The position numbers were made by a program, and so were the translations under genes. The notes beneath the pieces were generated by a model, which worked only from the letters and a program-made list of their open reading frames with translations, made no database searches and had not been told where the DNA came from. A stretch of 64,000 nt of DNA from Marivirga tractuosa DSM 4126 (GTDB taxonomy: Bacteria; Bacteroidota; Bacteroidia; Cytophagales; Cyclobacteriaceae), in contig NC_014759.1 in NCBI RefSeq assembly GCF_000183425.1, positions 1,488,001-1,552,000 of the forward strand. Direction: 5' to 3'. Positions 48,111 through 55,906 of this stretch are shown piece after piece (the stretch's first letter is position 1; every line of letters begins with the position of its first letter).

Positions 48111-49841
48111 TCAACTCACCCACTCTTTAACATCTTCCGGGCTTACACTCGGAATATCCAATTTCATTTTCTTTTTCAAGCCTGAAATCTGGTGATGCAA
48201 TTTAGTATGTTTGGTTTCTTTTAATTCTTCTACCGTTTTGATGCCAGCTTCCATCACTACAGGTGCCCATTCTTTTGGCACTCCTGCTTCTACGAAATCG
48301 GCTTCTGTGGCAACTTTGGCTTTTTTCTCTGGCTTCATTTGCGGGAAGAACAAAACATCTTGTATGGAATTACTATTAGTCATAATCATGCTCAAACGAT
48401 CAATTCCAATACCCAAACCTGCTGTTGGCGGCATTCCGTATTCCAAAGCACGCAAGAAATCTTCATCCAATACCATGGCTTCATCATCTCCTCTTTTGCC
48501 TAATTCCAATTGCTCTTCAAATCGTTGACGTTGATCAATCGGGTCGTTCAACTCAGAGAATGCATTACAGATTTCTTTTCCGTTACAAATAGCTTCAAAT
48601 CTTTCTACCAAACCTTCTTTGGTTGGGTGCTTTTTCGCTAATGGAGACATTTCAATTGGATAATCCGTGATGAAAGTCGGCTGAATCAATTGCGCTTCAC
48701 ATTTTTCACCAAAAATCTCATCGATCAATTTTCCTTTTCCCATAGAATCATCTACAGGAACATGAAGTTTTTGAGCAGTTTTTCTTAACTCCTCCTCATT
48801 CATTTCTGAAATATCAATACCTGTAAAATGCTCAATGGCTTCGTACATCGTATAGCGTTTCCAAGGTCGTTGGAAATTAATGATATTTTCACCCACTTTT
48901 ACTTCGGTAGTTCCGTGGATGTCCATTGCAACTTTTTCTACCATTTCCTCCACTAAATTCATCATCCATTCGTAGTCTTTATATGCTACATAAAGCTCGA
49001 CTTGCGTAAATTCAGGATTATGAAATCTTGACATCCCTTCATTTCTGAAATCTTTAGCAAATTCAAAAACACCATCATAACCACCTACAATCAGTCTTTT
49101 TAGATATAATTCATTAGCAATTCTTAGATATAAAGTCATATCCAAGGTATTGTGATGCGTTTTGAATGGTCGAGCAGCAGCTCCACCATAAAGCGGCTGA
49201 AGAATAGGCGTTTCCACCTCTAGGTAACCTCTATCACCTAAGAAAGTACGCATTGAATTTACCAACTGTGTTCTTTTCCTGAAAGTCTCACGTACCTCAG
49301 GATTTACTATCATATCAACATAACGTTGACGATATCTTTGCTCTGAATCCGTGAAGGCATCATGTCTTTTCACGTTTCCTTGCTCATCAGTAGTTTCTTT
49401 AGTAATCGGTAATGGACGTAAAGACTTACTCAATACAAAAAGTTCTTTTACGTGTATGGAAATCTCTCCTACCTGCGTAGTAAAAACGTATCCCTTAATA
49501 CCTATAATATCACCGATATCCAGCAATTTCTTAAAGACAGTATTGTAGAGCGTTTTATCCTCATCGGGACAGATTTCATCTCTATTCACATACACCTGAA
49601 TTCTACCCGTGCTATCTTGAATTTCAGCAAAAGACGCTTTTCCCATGATTCTTTTGCTCATGAGACGTCCAGCAATGCTAATATTCTTATAATTTAGCTT
49701 ATCACTATCGTAATTTTGTTTGATATCTTTAGCGCTAACATTGATATCAAATGTTTCTGCGGGATAAGGATTGATCCCCAGTTTCTGTAGTTCTTCCCGA
49801 CCTTTTCTTCTTTCAATTTCCTGTTCGCTTAAATGCATCAT
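48111..49841 (-). CDS. lysS: Lysyl-tRNA synthetase (class II) with C-terminal extension
   Basis: A 576-aa class II LysRS that charges tRNA-Lys. It has an N-terminal OB-fold anticodon-binding domain (about 55-165, [20 protein letters not shown]) and a catalytic core with motif 2 ([20 protein letters not shown] near 265) and motif 3 ([20 protein letters not shown] near 480). It is about 70 residues longer than E. coli LysRS; the extra C-terminal segment (about 510-576: [40 protein letters not shown]) looks like a small helical domain seen in Bacteroidota LysRS. Three GTACAAAG repeats lie upstream (49866-49894). Confidence 0.96.
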   Translation of the reverse strand: MMHLSEQEIERRKGREELQKLGINPYPAETFDINVSAKDIKQNYDSDKLNYKNISIAGRLMSKRIMGKASFAEIQDSTGRIQVYVNRDEICPDEDKTLYNTVFKKLLDIGDIIGIKGYVFTTQVGEISIHVKELFVLSKSLRPLPITKETTDEQGNVKRHDAFTDSEQRYRQRYVDMIVNPEVRETFRKRTQLVNSMRTFLGDRGYLEVETPILQPLYGGAAARPFKTHHNTLDMTLYLRIANELYLKRLIVGGYDGVFEFAKDFRNEGMSRFHNPEFTQVELYVAYKDYEWMMNLVEEMVEKVAMDIHGTTEVKVGENIINFQRPWKRYTMYEAIEHFTGIDISEMNEEELRKTAQKLHVPVDDSMGKGKLIDEIFGEKCEAQLIQPTFITDYPIEMSPLAKKHPTKEGLVERFEAICNGKEICNAFSELNDPIDQRQRFEEQLELGKRGDDEAMVLDEDFLRALEYGMPPTAGLGIGIDRLSMIMTNSNSIQDVLFFPQMKPEKKAKVATEADFVEAGVPKEWAPVVMEAGIKTVEELKETKHTKLHHQISGLKKKMKLDIPSVSPEDVKEWVS

Positions 49842-50111
49842 TATTTGCTAAAATTTGTATTTTTTGTACAAAGTATTAGGTACAAAGTACAAAGATATGG
49901 TAAGTCTGTTTAAATTAGATATTTCTGACAAAGAATCTGCTTAAATGTCTTTGTAGAATGATAAAAGGTAGCATTAACATTTTGCATATCATCATCTGTC
50001 TGCTTTAGAGCTTTGAATTACCCTTGGTCTGACCTTCGGTACTGACCTTAGTGCAATAAACCTACACCCATCATCCTTCGACATGCCAACTTGAAAACTT
50101 GTCAACTTTAA

Positions 50112-51305
50112 TCAACTTTTCTTCCGCTCTTCTCTTCTCCTCTGCATCTCTTCTTTAATCATAGAAAATTCTCTACTACTTTGTCCTGCCACCGAAGTAT
50201 TTTCCTCGGCTCTTCTAAATAAATAAGGCATTACAGCTTTCACGGGACCATAAGGAACATATTTAGCTACATTATAGCCTTTGTCAGCCAAATTAAATGA
50301 AATATTATCGCTCATTCCATATAACTGAGCAAATGATATTCTACTATCATTTGGCTTAATCCCATGTTTATCCATCATATAGGCCAAGAAATAGTTGCTG
50401 TACTGATTATGCGTTCCATTGAACACATATATCCTTTCCAAATTTTCAACACAATACTCCAAAGCAGAATTATAATCGATATCTGTTCTTTCCTTTGATA
50501 TTTGGATAGGATTTGGATAACCCATTTCTTCTGCTCTATCTGCCTCTTTCTCCATATAAGCACCTCTTACTAATTTAGCACCGATATAATAACCCTTTTC
50601 CAAAGCTCTCTTATGCGCTTTCTTAAGATTATCAAACATATCAGCCCTATACATTTGATAGGTATTATAAATAATGGCTGTTTCTTTGTTATACTTCTCC
50701 ATCATTTGATAAACTATTTCATCAATCGGATCTTGTAACCAACTTTCTTCAGCATCAATCAATACTCTAACATTATTGTCATAAGCTGCTTTGCAAATTT
50801 TCTCTATTCTTTCTTTATCTCTTTGGTGAATTGCTTTTTCTTTTTCAGTTAGCTCTTTACCTGCCTGAATTTTCGTGAAAATTTTTCCTAGCGATACACC
50901 GGAAGGTTTAAAAACACAGAATGGTAGATTATCATCATTGGCTGCACGATCTATCGTTCTTAGAACTTCATTCATGGTTTTATCGAATCCCTTTTCATTT
51001 TTGGCACCTTCAACAGAGTAATCCAAAATGGTTCCTATTCCATGCGAAGCCAATTCATCAATCGTTCCTTGGCTATCTTTAATTGTTACACCTCCACAAA
51101 ATTGATCATAAACTGTCCAATAAATTATTTTGCTGATTGGCAAATGCAAGGCAAATCCTAATTTCACAAAAAATTTACCTATAGCCACTAACCATCCCTT
51201 ACCCATTAAGGTAAATAGCCAATAGGCTTTCCTTAATTGTCGATCCGACTTACTGGTAAATGCAATGGATACATCATCAAAAATTGGGTTTGTAGTTACT
51301 TCCAT
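50112..51305 (-). CDS. Proline dehydrogenase
   Basis: A 397-aa single-domain PRODH (TIM barrel, FAD-dependent), oxidising proline to pyrroline-5-carboxylate and feeding electrons to the quinone pool. Signatures: LIDAEESWLQDPIDEIVYQM, IIYNTYQMYRADMFDNLKKA, KLVRGAYMEKEADRAEEMGY, FAQLYGMSDNISFNLADKGY, and the C-terminal YGPVKAVMPYLFRRAEENTS. No P5C dehydrogenase is adjacent. It is divergent from the aromatic gene block with only 90 bp between starts. Confidence 0.93.
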   Translation of the reverse strand: MEVTTNPIFDDVSIAFTSKSDRQLRKAYWLFTLMGKGWLVAIGKFFVKLGFALHLPISKIIYWTVYDQFCGGVTIKDSQGTIDELASHGIGTILDYSVEGAKNEKGFDKTMNEVLRTIDRAANDDNLPFCVFKPSGVSLGKIFTKIQAGKELTEKEKAIHQRDKERIEKICKAAYDNNVRVLIDAEESWLQDPIDEIVYQMMEKYNKETAIIYNTYQMYRADMFDNLKKAHKRALEKGYYIGAKLVRGAYMEKEADRAEEMGYPNPIQISKERTDIDYNSALEYCVENLERIYVFNGTHNQYSNYFLAYMMDKHGIKPNDSRISFAQLYGMSDNISFNLADKGYNVAKYVPYGPVKAVMPYLFRRAEENTSVAGQSSREFSMIKEEMQRRREERKKS

Positions 51306-51395
51306 AAAATTCTTTTAAGTCCGCAAATATAAGGAAAACGAAGTCACGTCCTTTTTGTTAAATTCATTAAATTGCATCTTTTTACAAAAAATTTC

Positions 51396-52469
51396 ATGAA
51401 GATTAAAAATTGGTATTCAGACGGCAAACCTTGGATAATAGCAGGACCTTGTAGCGTAGAAACAGAAGAACAGTTATTGGAAACGGTTGATGGATTGGTA
51501 AAAGATGGGATCACCACCATTAGAGCTGGGGTTTGGAAACCAAGAACCCGTCCCAACAGCTTTGAAGGCGTAGGGAAAATTGCATTTCCATGGATTAAAA
51601 AAGCTAAATCACTTCACCCCCATATTCAGTTTGCCATTGAAGTGGCTTCTGCTGAGCATGTGGAATTGGCTTTAAAAAATGATATTGATATTTTATGGGT
51701 AGGCGCTCGTACCACTGTCAATCCTTTTAATGTGCAAGAAATAGCTGAGGCAGTAAGAGGTGTAAAAGACATTCCCATTTTAGTGAAAAACCCGATCAAT
51801 CCTGATTTGGCATTATGGATAGGTGCTTTGGAAAGATTTTATGCAGTAGGCATAGAAAAACTTGGAGCGATTCATAGAGGTTTTTCTACTTATCAGGAAA
51901 GTATTTATAGAAATATTCCATTGTGGCAGATTCCGATTGAATTGAAATCACGCTACCCTGAGTTGCTCTTGATAAACGATCCAAGTCACATTGCAGGAAA
52001 AAGGGATCTGCTTTTTGAAATTGCTCAAAAAGCCATGGATTTGCAATATGACGGGTTGATCATTGAATCTCATAGATCGCCAGATGAGGCCTGGAGTGAT
52101 TCAGCACAGCAACTGACCCCTGATGCTTTGAAGGAAATGCTCAGCTATATTAAAATCAGAGAAAAAAACTTTCCCAATAAAGATTTTAAAAATGAATTAG
52201 AAGGCATAAGAGATCAAATTGATGAAACGGATAAAGAATTATTGGAAGTTCTATCGAGACGATTAGAATTGGTTAAAAAAGTAGGGCAATATAAAAAGGA
52301 TAAAAATGTTGCTATATTTCAGTTGGAGCGTTGGAACAAAATAATAGAAAACCGTCCATTATGGGGCGAAAAACTGAATTTGAATGCTGATTTTGTGAAA
52401 TCCATTTATCAGGACATCCATGACGAATCCATCAGAATTCAAACTGATATTTATAATAATGAAGAATAA
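51396..52469 (+). CDS. DAHP synthase / chorismate mutase fusion, copy 1
   Basis: A 357-aa bifunctional enzyme. Residues 1-260 are a KDOPS-like type I DAHP synthase (PEP + erythrose 4-phosphate to DAHP): IAGPCSVETEEQ, TIRAGVWKPRTRPNSFEG, VKNPINPDLALWIGALERF, LLINDPSHIAGKRD. Residues about 270-350 are an AroQ-type chorismate mutase (LEGIRDQIDETDKELLEVLS, RRLELVKKVGQYKKDKN). The mutase domain may confer feedback sensitivity to prephenate or aromatic end products. The ATG at 51396 is preferred over 51372. Its 3' end overlaps the prephenate dehydratase start by 11 nt. No leader peptide or attenuator precedes this copy. Confidence 0.94.
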   Translation: MKIKNWYSDGKPWIIAGPCSVETEEQLLETVDGLVKDGITTIRAGVWKPRTRPNSFEGVGKIAFPWIKKAKSLHPHIQFAIEVASAEHVELALKNDIDILWVGARTTVNPFNVQEIAEAVRGVKDIPILVKNPINPDLALWIGALERFYAVGIEKLGAIHRGFSTYQESIYRNIPLWQIPIELKSRYPELLLINDPSHIAGKRDLLFEIAQKAMDLQYDGLIIESHRSPDEAWSDSAQQLTPDALKEMLSYIKIREKNFPNKDFKNELEGIRDQIDETDKELLEVLSRRLELVKKVGQYKKDKNVAIFQLERWNKIIENRPLWGEKLNLNADFVKSIYQDIHDESIRIQTDIYNNEE

Positions 52470-53001
52470 AAAGAAAGTATATACGCTGGGACCCAAAGGT
52501 TCATTTCACCATCTAGCATGTGTTGAATATTTAGGCGGACAACAGGAAATTGAGTTCTGTGAAAGTTTCGCAGGCGTTTTTGAAGCCGTTAGAGCTGGAC
52601 ATTTGGGGTGGATTGCATTGTATAACAGTTTGGCAGGAGTGGTAGAAAATCATGAAACTGAGATTGAAAAAAATTTCACTTTGTTGGATGAAATGGATTA
52701 TGAAGTGAAATTATGTATTTGTGCAGCACCAAAGACTAAATTGAAGGAATTAACAAAACTCTATTCCCACGAAAAAGCTTTTGGGGAAAGCAAGCGGTTT
52801 ACATCCGAAAAATTACCTAAAGTCGAATTCATCAAATGTCCAAGCACTTCACATGCTGCACAGAAAGTAGCTCAAGAAAAAGAGGAAAATTCCGCTGCGA
52901 TATGCCATGCAGAAACTGCTAAGTTTTATGGATTGGAAATTTTAGCTAATATCCCAAATAAGAGGAAGAATGAGACTAGTTTTGGGTTGTTTGCAGGTTA
53001 A
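52459..53001 (+). CDS. pheA: Short prephenate dehydratase-like protein without ACT domain
   Basis: A 180-aa protein covering only the catalytic domain of prephenate dehydratase (prephenate to phenylpyruvate): TLGPKGSFHHLACVEYLGG at the start, LYNSLAGVVENHETEIEKNF in the middle and the catalytic TSF motif in KRKNETSFGLF near the very end. The normal C-terminal ACT domain for Phe feedback is absent, and the usual Glu-Asn-Ser of the active site reads Tyr-Asn-Ser. The internal ATG at 52459 overlaps the DAHP synthase gene, giving translational coupling. Function is likely but the divergent motif leaves doubt; a specialised dehydratase or a regulatory homologue are alternatives. Confidence 0.8.
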   Translation: MKNKKKVYTLGPKGSFHHLACVEYLGGQQEIEFCESFAGVFEAVRAGHLGWIALYNSLAGVVENHETEIEKNFTLLDEMDYEVKLCICAAPKTKLKELTKLYSHEKAFGESKRFTSEKLPKVEFIKCPSTSHAAQKVAQEKEENSAAICHAETAKFYGLEILANIPNKRKNETSFGLFAG

Positions 53002-53024
53002 AAACTTATTATGAATATTAGAGA

Positions 53025-53357
53025 CTAATTTGAAATATAATCTGTATTCATCCTTCTTTGATATAAATTTTTACCTACTCTACTTATATGGTCAAGAAGT
53101 TCTGGATTCTTAATTTTATGATAAATTGATAGATCAATCTTATAGGGTAACATTAAATCATCTAAATCAAACTCAACTTGATTTATTAAGCTCAAGTCAA
53201 TTTCATCGCCAATTAAAGAAATATCAATGTCGGATGCGGGTTTATAATTACCCATAGCTCTTGAGCCATAAAGCAGTGCTTCTTCAATTTGAGGGTAATT
53301 TGAAAAAACAGACCTTATGTTAAAAATATCATCTTTTGTTAAACCTGAATTTTCCAT
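53025..53357 (-). CDS. mntA: MNT-type nucleotidyltransferase antitoxin
   Basis: A 110-aa minimal nucleotidyltransferase. The catalytic motif GSx10DxD is intact (GSRAMGNYKPASDID, near 31-45), with a further conserved Asp in YKIDLSIYHKI. It directly follows the HEPN gene (no gap), the standard HEPN/MNT toxin-antitoxin arrangement in which the MNT protein AMPylates and silences the HEPN RNase. The gene pair is inserted on the minus strand in the middle of the aromatic gene cluster. Confidence 0.85.
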   Translation of the reverse strand: MENSGLTKDDIFNIRSVFSNYPQIEEALLYGSRAMGNYKPASDIDISLIGDEIDLSLINQVEFDLDDLMLPYKIDLSIYHKIKNPELLDHISRVGKNLYQRRMNTDYISN

Positions 53358-53834
53358 TTAAAACATTTTTCCTTGTTCCCCACTTCTTTTAGATTCCATA
53401 TTTTTTTGGAATTCCAAAAATGCTGGATAATAATCATTTAATATCCTTTGATAAATTTCATCGGCAATATCTTCATCATAGGTATGTGAAGTTTTATTTC
53501 GGCTACCAATCATATCCATCCAAATTTTACCATCTGAAACAAGATTCAACTGAAATGCCTCTCTAGTAGCATCTCTACTCCCACCAACTTCAAAGTTCCC
53601 TTGATATTTGGCATAATCCTTCATTACATTCCAAGCTAATTCATGGGTATATTCAAAACGTTGAATTAAGCCTTCTTTTATCATTTCATCCAAAACATCA
53701 TTCAAATCATTTTCATCAAGCGATTCTTCTTTATCCAAAACATTTTGTTTGATATATTGGATGGCTTGCGTAAGCTTTTTTAACGCTTTCACATAATTTG
53801 AAAATCGCTTCTCCCACCTGATATCTTGTTCCAT
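53358..53834 (-). CDS. hepT: HEPN toxin (HI0074 / HepT-like)
   Basis: A 158-aa helical protein of the nucleotidyltransferase substrate-binding (HI0074) HEPN family: FSNYVKALKKLTQAIQYIKQ, LIQRFEYTHELAWNVMKDYA, then the RNase motif R-x4-H in RNKTSHTYDE (near 122-127). Such toxins cleave RNA until AMPylated by the partner MNT protein. The ATG at 53834 (MEQDIRWEKRF) is preferred to 53849. It is upstream of and adjacent to the MNT gene. Confidence 0.85.
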   Translation of the reverse strand: MEQDIRWEKRFSNYVKALKKLTQAIQYIKQNVLDKEESLDENDLNDVLDEMIKEGLIQRFEYTHELAWNVMKDYAKYQGNFEVGGSRDATREAFQLNLVSDGKIWMDMIGSRNKTSHTYDEDIADEIYQRILNDYYPAFLEFQKNMESKRSGEQGKMF

Positions 53835-53961
53835 ATTATTTAAGATCAATATTAGACAAATTTTGAGTATAACAATGAAATCTAAAGTTTAATTGTTATA
53901 AAATAAAATTACAACCTAAATCAAAGTAATAATAATGACTTCCTAAATAATATGACATTAC

Positions 53962-54354
53962 CTACTTATTCGAGTGAAAAGCAATCCTATTCCCCTCTGT
54001 ATCCATACATATGCTACAAAAACCGTGTTCTCCAATTGGCTCTTTTTGTTGAATCACTTTACCACCAGCACTTTCCACTCTTGAAGCTTCTATTCCACAA
54101 TCCTCACTTGTAAAATAAACTAATGTACCACCAGGTCCTGGTTTGATTTCCTTAGTTTTACACAGCGCTCCGCTGATATTACTACCATCTTCTGCCCATG
54201 GAAAGCTCACCATCTGCAAATCACCAAATCCTCCTGGCATTTGCATCGGTGTCATTTCAAATTGCAATACTTCTTCGTAAAATTTTTGAGCTCTGCTCAT
54301 GTCTTCTACATAAATTTCTACCCAAGTAAATGGGTTCTTTGATTTAGATGCCAT
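53962..54354 (-). CDS. VOC-family (glyoxalase-like) protein
   Basis: A 130-aa vicinal oxygen chelate protein: PFTWVEIYVEDMSRAQKFYE at the N-terminus, GGTLVYFTSEDCGIEASRVE in the middle, GFCSICMDTEGNRIAFHSNK at the end. Substrate unknown. It sits with two SRPBCC genes on the same strand, an arrangement often seen in small detoxification or PhnB/AHSA1-type clusters of Bacteroidota. Confidence 0.88.
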   Translation of the reverse strand: MASKSKNPFTWVEIYVEDMSRAQKFYEEVLQFEMTPMQMPGGFGDLQMVSFPWAEDGSNISGALCKTKEIKPGPGGTLVYFTSEDCGIEASRVESAGGKVIQQKEPIGEHGFCSICMDTEGNRIAFHSNK

Positions 54355-54397
54355 ATAGATATATTTTTAATTTTATAATCAAATCATTTCGATCTTA

Positions 54398-54892
54398 TCA
54401 GCTGTTCACTAAGTCTTTGGTCTCTTCTTGTTTCAATCCTGTAGCATGTAAAGTAATGCCATGTTCCAAAAATGCTTTTAAATTGGTCAACCAAAATGTC
54501 CAGCCTGTGCTACAGCCAACGTAAATTTCCATCTTGCTTTTTTCATCATTAGGTATGTCGCTTTGAGTTAATGTGACCTCTGTCATTCCATTGATTTCAG
54601 TCAGTTTTACATTTACCTTCCCTCCAGATCCAAATGTAAAGGATATAAAATCTTTCCCATTCGCTTCTAGGACTTCCCCTTTCTCTGTGAAGTTCCAATT
54701 GTTCCATTTCCAATTAAATCTATCTCCCTTCTGCACCAGCTCTTCAGGTTTTCTCTTTTCGCTACCCTGATAATAAGATGCTTCTTCAAGAAACCATTTT
54801 TCAATTTGATCTTGTGTTGCCCAGCATTCATATACAGTTTTAACAGCGTGATCAATTACTATCCTCATAGAAAAGGTATTCCAATTTTTCAT
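54398..54892 (-). CDS. SRPBCC/AHSA1-family protein
   Basis: A 164-aa START-like protein: IDHAVKTVYECWATQDQIEK, WFLEEASYYQG, GDRFNWKWNNWNFTEKGEVL, VTLTQSDIPNDEKSKMEIYV, then GCSTGWTFWLTNLKAFLEHG. The pattern is AHSA1 (activator of Hsp90 ATPase-like) within SRPBCC. The ligand is unknown. It probably belongs to one operon with the neighbouring VOC gene (43 bp downstream) and SRPBCC gene (27 bp upstream). Confidence 0.88.
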   Translation of the reverse strand: MKNWNTFSMRIVIDHAVKTVYECWATQDQIEKWFLEEASYYQGSEKRKPEELVQKGDRFNWKWNNWNFTEKGEVLEANGKDFISFTFGSGGKVNVKLTEINGMTEVTLTQSDIPNDEKSKMEIYVGCSTGWTFWLTNLKAFLEHGITLHATGLKQEETKDLVNS

Positions 54893-54919
54893 GTCAAGTA
54901 ATTTAGTGGCTTAGTGCAA

Positions 54920-55459
54920 TTATGACTCTAATATCTTTTTCAATTCCTGTAAACCATACTCAAAATCTGCCCCTAACATTGCATCAAAATCCATGGTCAA
55001 TAACATTAAATTCATGGGGTAATCCATTTTCCCTTTGAAGCCCCAAATAACTCTGGTCTGGTTTTCGCCAACAGATTCAAGCTCTATGTAAGCCTTTTCA
55101 GAGGATTCGAATGGCTCGAAAAATCTCAGCGCATAATCGATCCTTTTATCTTCTTCAATATTCAATATTTCCTGCTCCCCCACTCCCACATCACTATTAT
55201 CACTTGTCCAGGACGAAATAAATCCAACAGTACCGTCCACACCCTTAAATTCCTTTTTCATATCAGGGTCCATGGAACTCCATTTACTAAAGTAATCTTG
55301 ATTCTTTAAATACTTCACATAATCGAATACTTCTGATTTACTTCGATCAATTACAATATCACGTTCAACGGCATACTCTTTTTCAGTAAAAGCACCGACA
55401 ATTAATACCAATAGGACGAATCCCAGAATGGCAAATCCAATAATCTTTAAAACCTTCAT
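54920..55459 (-). CDS. SRPBCC (polyketide cyclase-like) protein with N-terminal TM
   Basis: A 179-aa protein with an N-terminal TM helix (5-26, IIGFAILGFVLLVLIVGAFT) and a START-like domain (VERDIVIDRSKSEVFDYVKY, FSKWSSMDPDMKKEF, RVIWGFKGKMDYPMNLMLL). It is the first of three minus-strand genes with the AHSA1-like and VOC genes. A 6+6 palindrome CTAACG-aa-CGTTAG at 55652-55665 lies about 200 bp upstream and could bind a TetR-type regulator. Confidence 0.82.
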   Translation of the reverse strand: MKVLKIIGFAILGFVLLVLIVGAFTEKEYAVERDIVIDRSKSEVFDYVKYLKNQDYFSKWSSMDPDMKKEFKGVDGTVGFISSWTSDNSDVGVGEQEILNIEEDKRIDYALRFFEPFESSEKAYIELESVGENQTRVIWGFKGKMDYPMNLMLLTMDFDAMLGADFEYGLQELKKILES

Positions 55460-55651
55460 AGTTCAATAGTTTAAAAAGTGTTACCGAAAATAAAAATAAT
55501 AATTGAACGGCTAGAAAATATTGAACAAATAAATACAACTGTAAATTGAAGTGCTATCAAATTTCAGAAGCATTAAACATCATTAAAATTAGCTTAGAAG
55601 CATTTTCTCATACATTATTCTGCTCTACAATCTTATACCAAATAAATAAAG

Positions 55652-55665
55652 CTAACGAACGTTAG
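55652..55665. promoter_or_regulatory. Palindromic operator candidate
   Basis: CTAACG-aa-CGTTAG, perfect 6-bp arms. It resembles TetR-family operators and lies between the SRPBCC operon (minus) and the attenuator-controlled aromatic operon (plus). No TetR gene is in the window. Confidence 0.35.
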
Positions 55666-55710
55666 ATAAGTTCTTTTTCATGTATTTTGGAAAAATTTTC
55701 AGAATTTTAT

Positions 55711-55741
55711 TTTGTTTTAAAAAATCAGTGCTCTACATTTG
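55711..55741 (+). promoter_or_regulatory. Putative promoter of the attenuator-controlled aromatic operon
   Basis: TTTG (55711-55714) and TACATTTG (55734-55741) match the Bacteroidota -33/-7 consensus (TTTG, 19 nt, TAnnTTTG) exactly. Transcription would start within a few bases of the leader peptide ATG at 55746, implying leaderless translation unless another promoter upstream is used. Confidence 0.55.
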
Positions 55742-55745
55742 AAGC

Positions 55746-55826
55746 ATGAAATACACACAAGGACGATTTTATTTTTACTTTTATTTTATCCCGCTCAGGC
55801 GAGTCGGTCCTTGTTATGCTATGTAA
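55746..55826 (+). CDS. Phe/Tyr-rich leader peptide of an aromatic biosynthesis attenuator
   Basis: A 26-codon ORF from ATG 55746 to TAA 55824-55826 encodes MKYTQGRFYFYFYF then IPLRRVGPCYAM. The uninterrupted run of four Phe alternating with three Tyr codons (55767-55787) is what a Phe/Tyr-sensing leader peptide needs. It is followed by mutually exclusive hairpins and a terminator, and then by a DAHP synthase/chorismate mutase gene. The logic is like E. coli pheA/pheST leaders: scarcity of charged tRNA-Phe or tRNA-Tyr stalls the ribosome in this run, masks segment 1 (55791-55796) and favours the antiterminator. Too short for routine gene callers; function is inferred from the combination of features. 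Confidence 0.8.
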   Translation: MKYTQGRFYFYFYFIPLRRVGPCYAM

Positions 55827-55880
55827 TTACTAAACTAAATCATACTACAAGCCCGATTCGCAAGAGTCGGGCTTTTTTTT
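55791..55880 (+). terminator. Attenuator: pause hairpin, antiterminator and GNRA-capped terminator
   Basis: Four pairing segments are visible. Segment 1 CCGCTC (55791-55796) pairs with segment 2 GAG-t-CGG (55801-55807) around aggc. Segment 2 as GCGAGTCGG (55799-55807) can instead pair over 9 bp, with one G-T, with segment 3 CCGATTCGC (55853-55861). Segment 3 also forms the terminator: AAGCCCGATTC (55849-55859), loop gcaa, GAGTCGGGCTT (55864-55874), followed by T up to 55880. The 2:3 and 3:4 helices exclude each other, as in classical translation-coupled attenuation of amino acid operons. Confidence 0.82.
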
Positions 55881-55906
55881 GTCCAAAATCTAAAAGCAGT
55901 AGAATT

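Noticed and set aside
49860..49900. GTACAAAG triple repeat before lysS as a regulatory array
   Set aside because: Short AT-rich repeat with irregular spacing (14 and 7 bp); not convincing enough to annotate as an operator.
55739..55906. N-terminal extension of DAHP synthase copy 2 from a TTG
   Set aside because: It would translate through the attenuator hairpins in a different frame from the leader peptide, and the family starts near the ATG at 55907.
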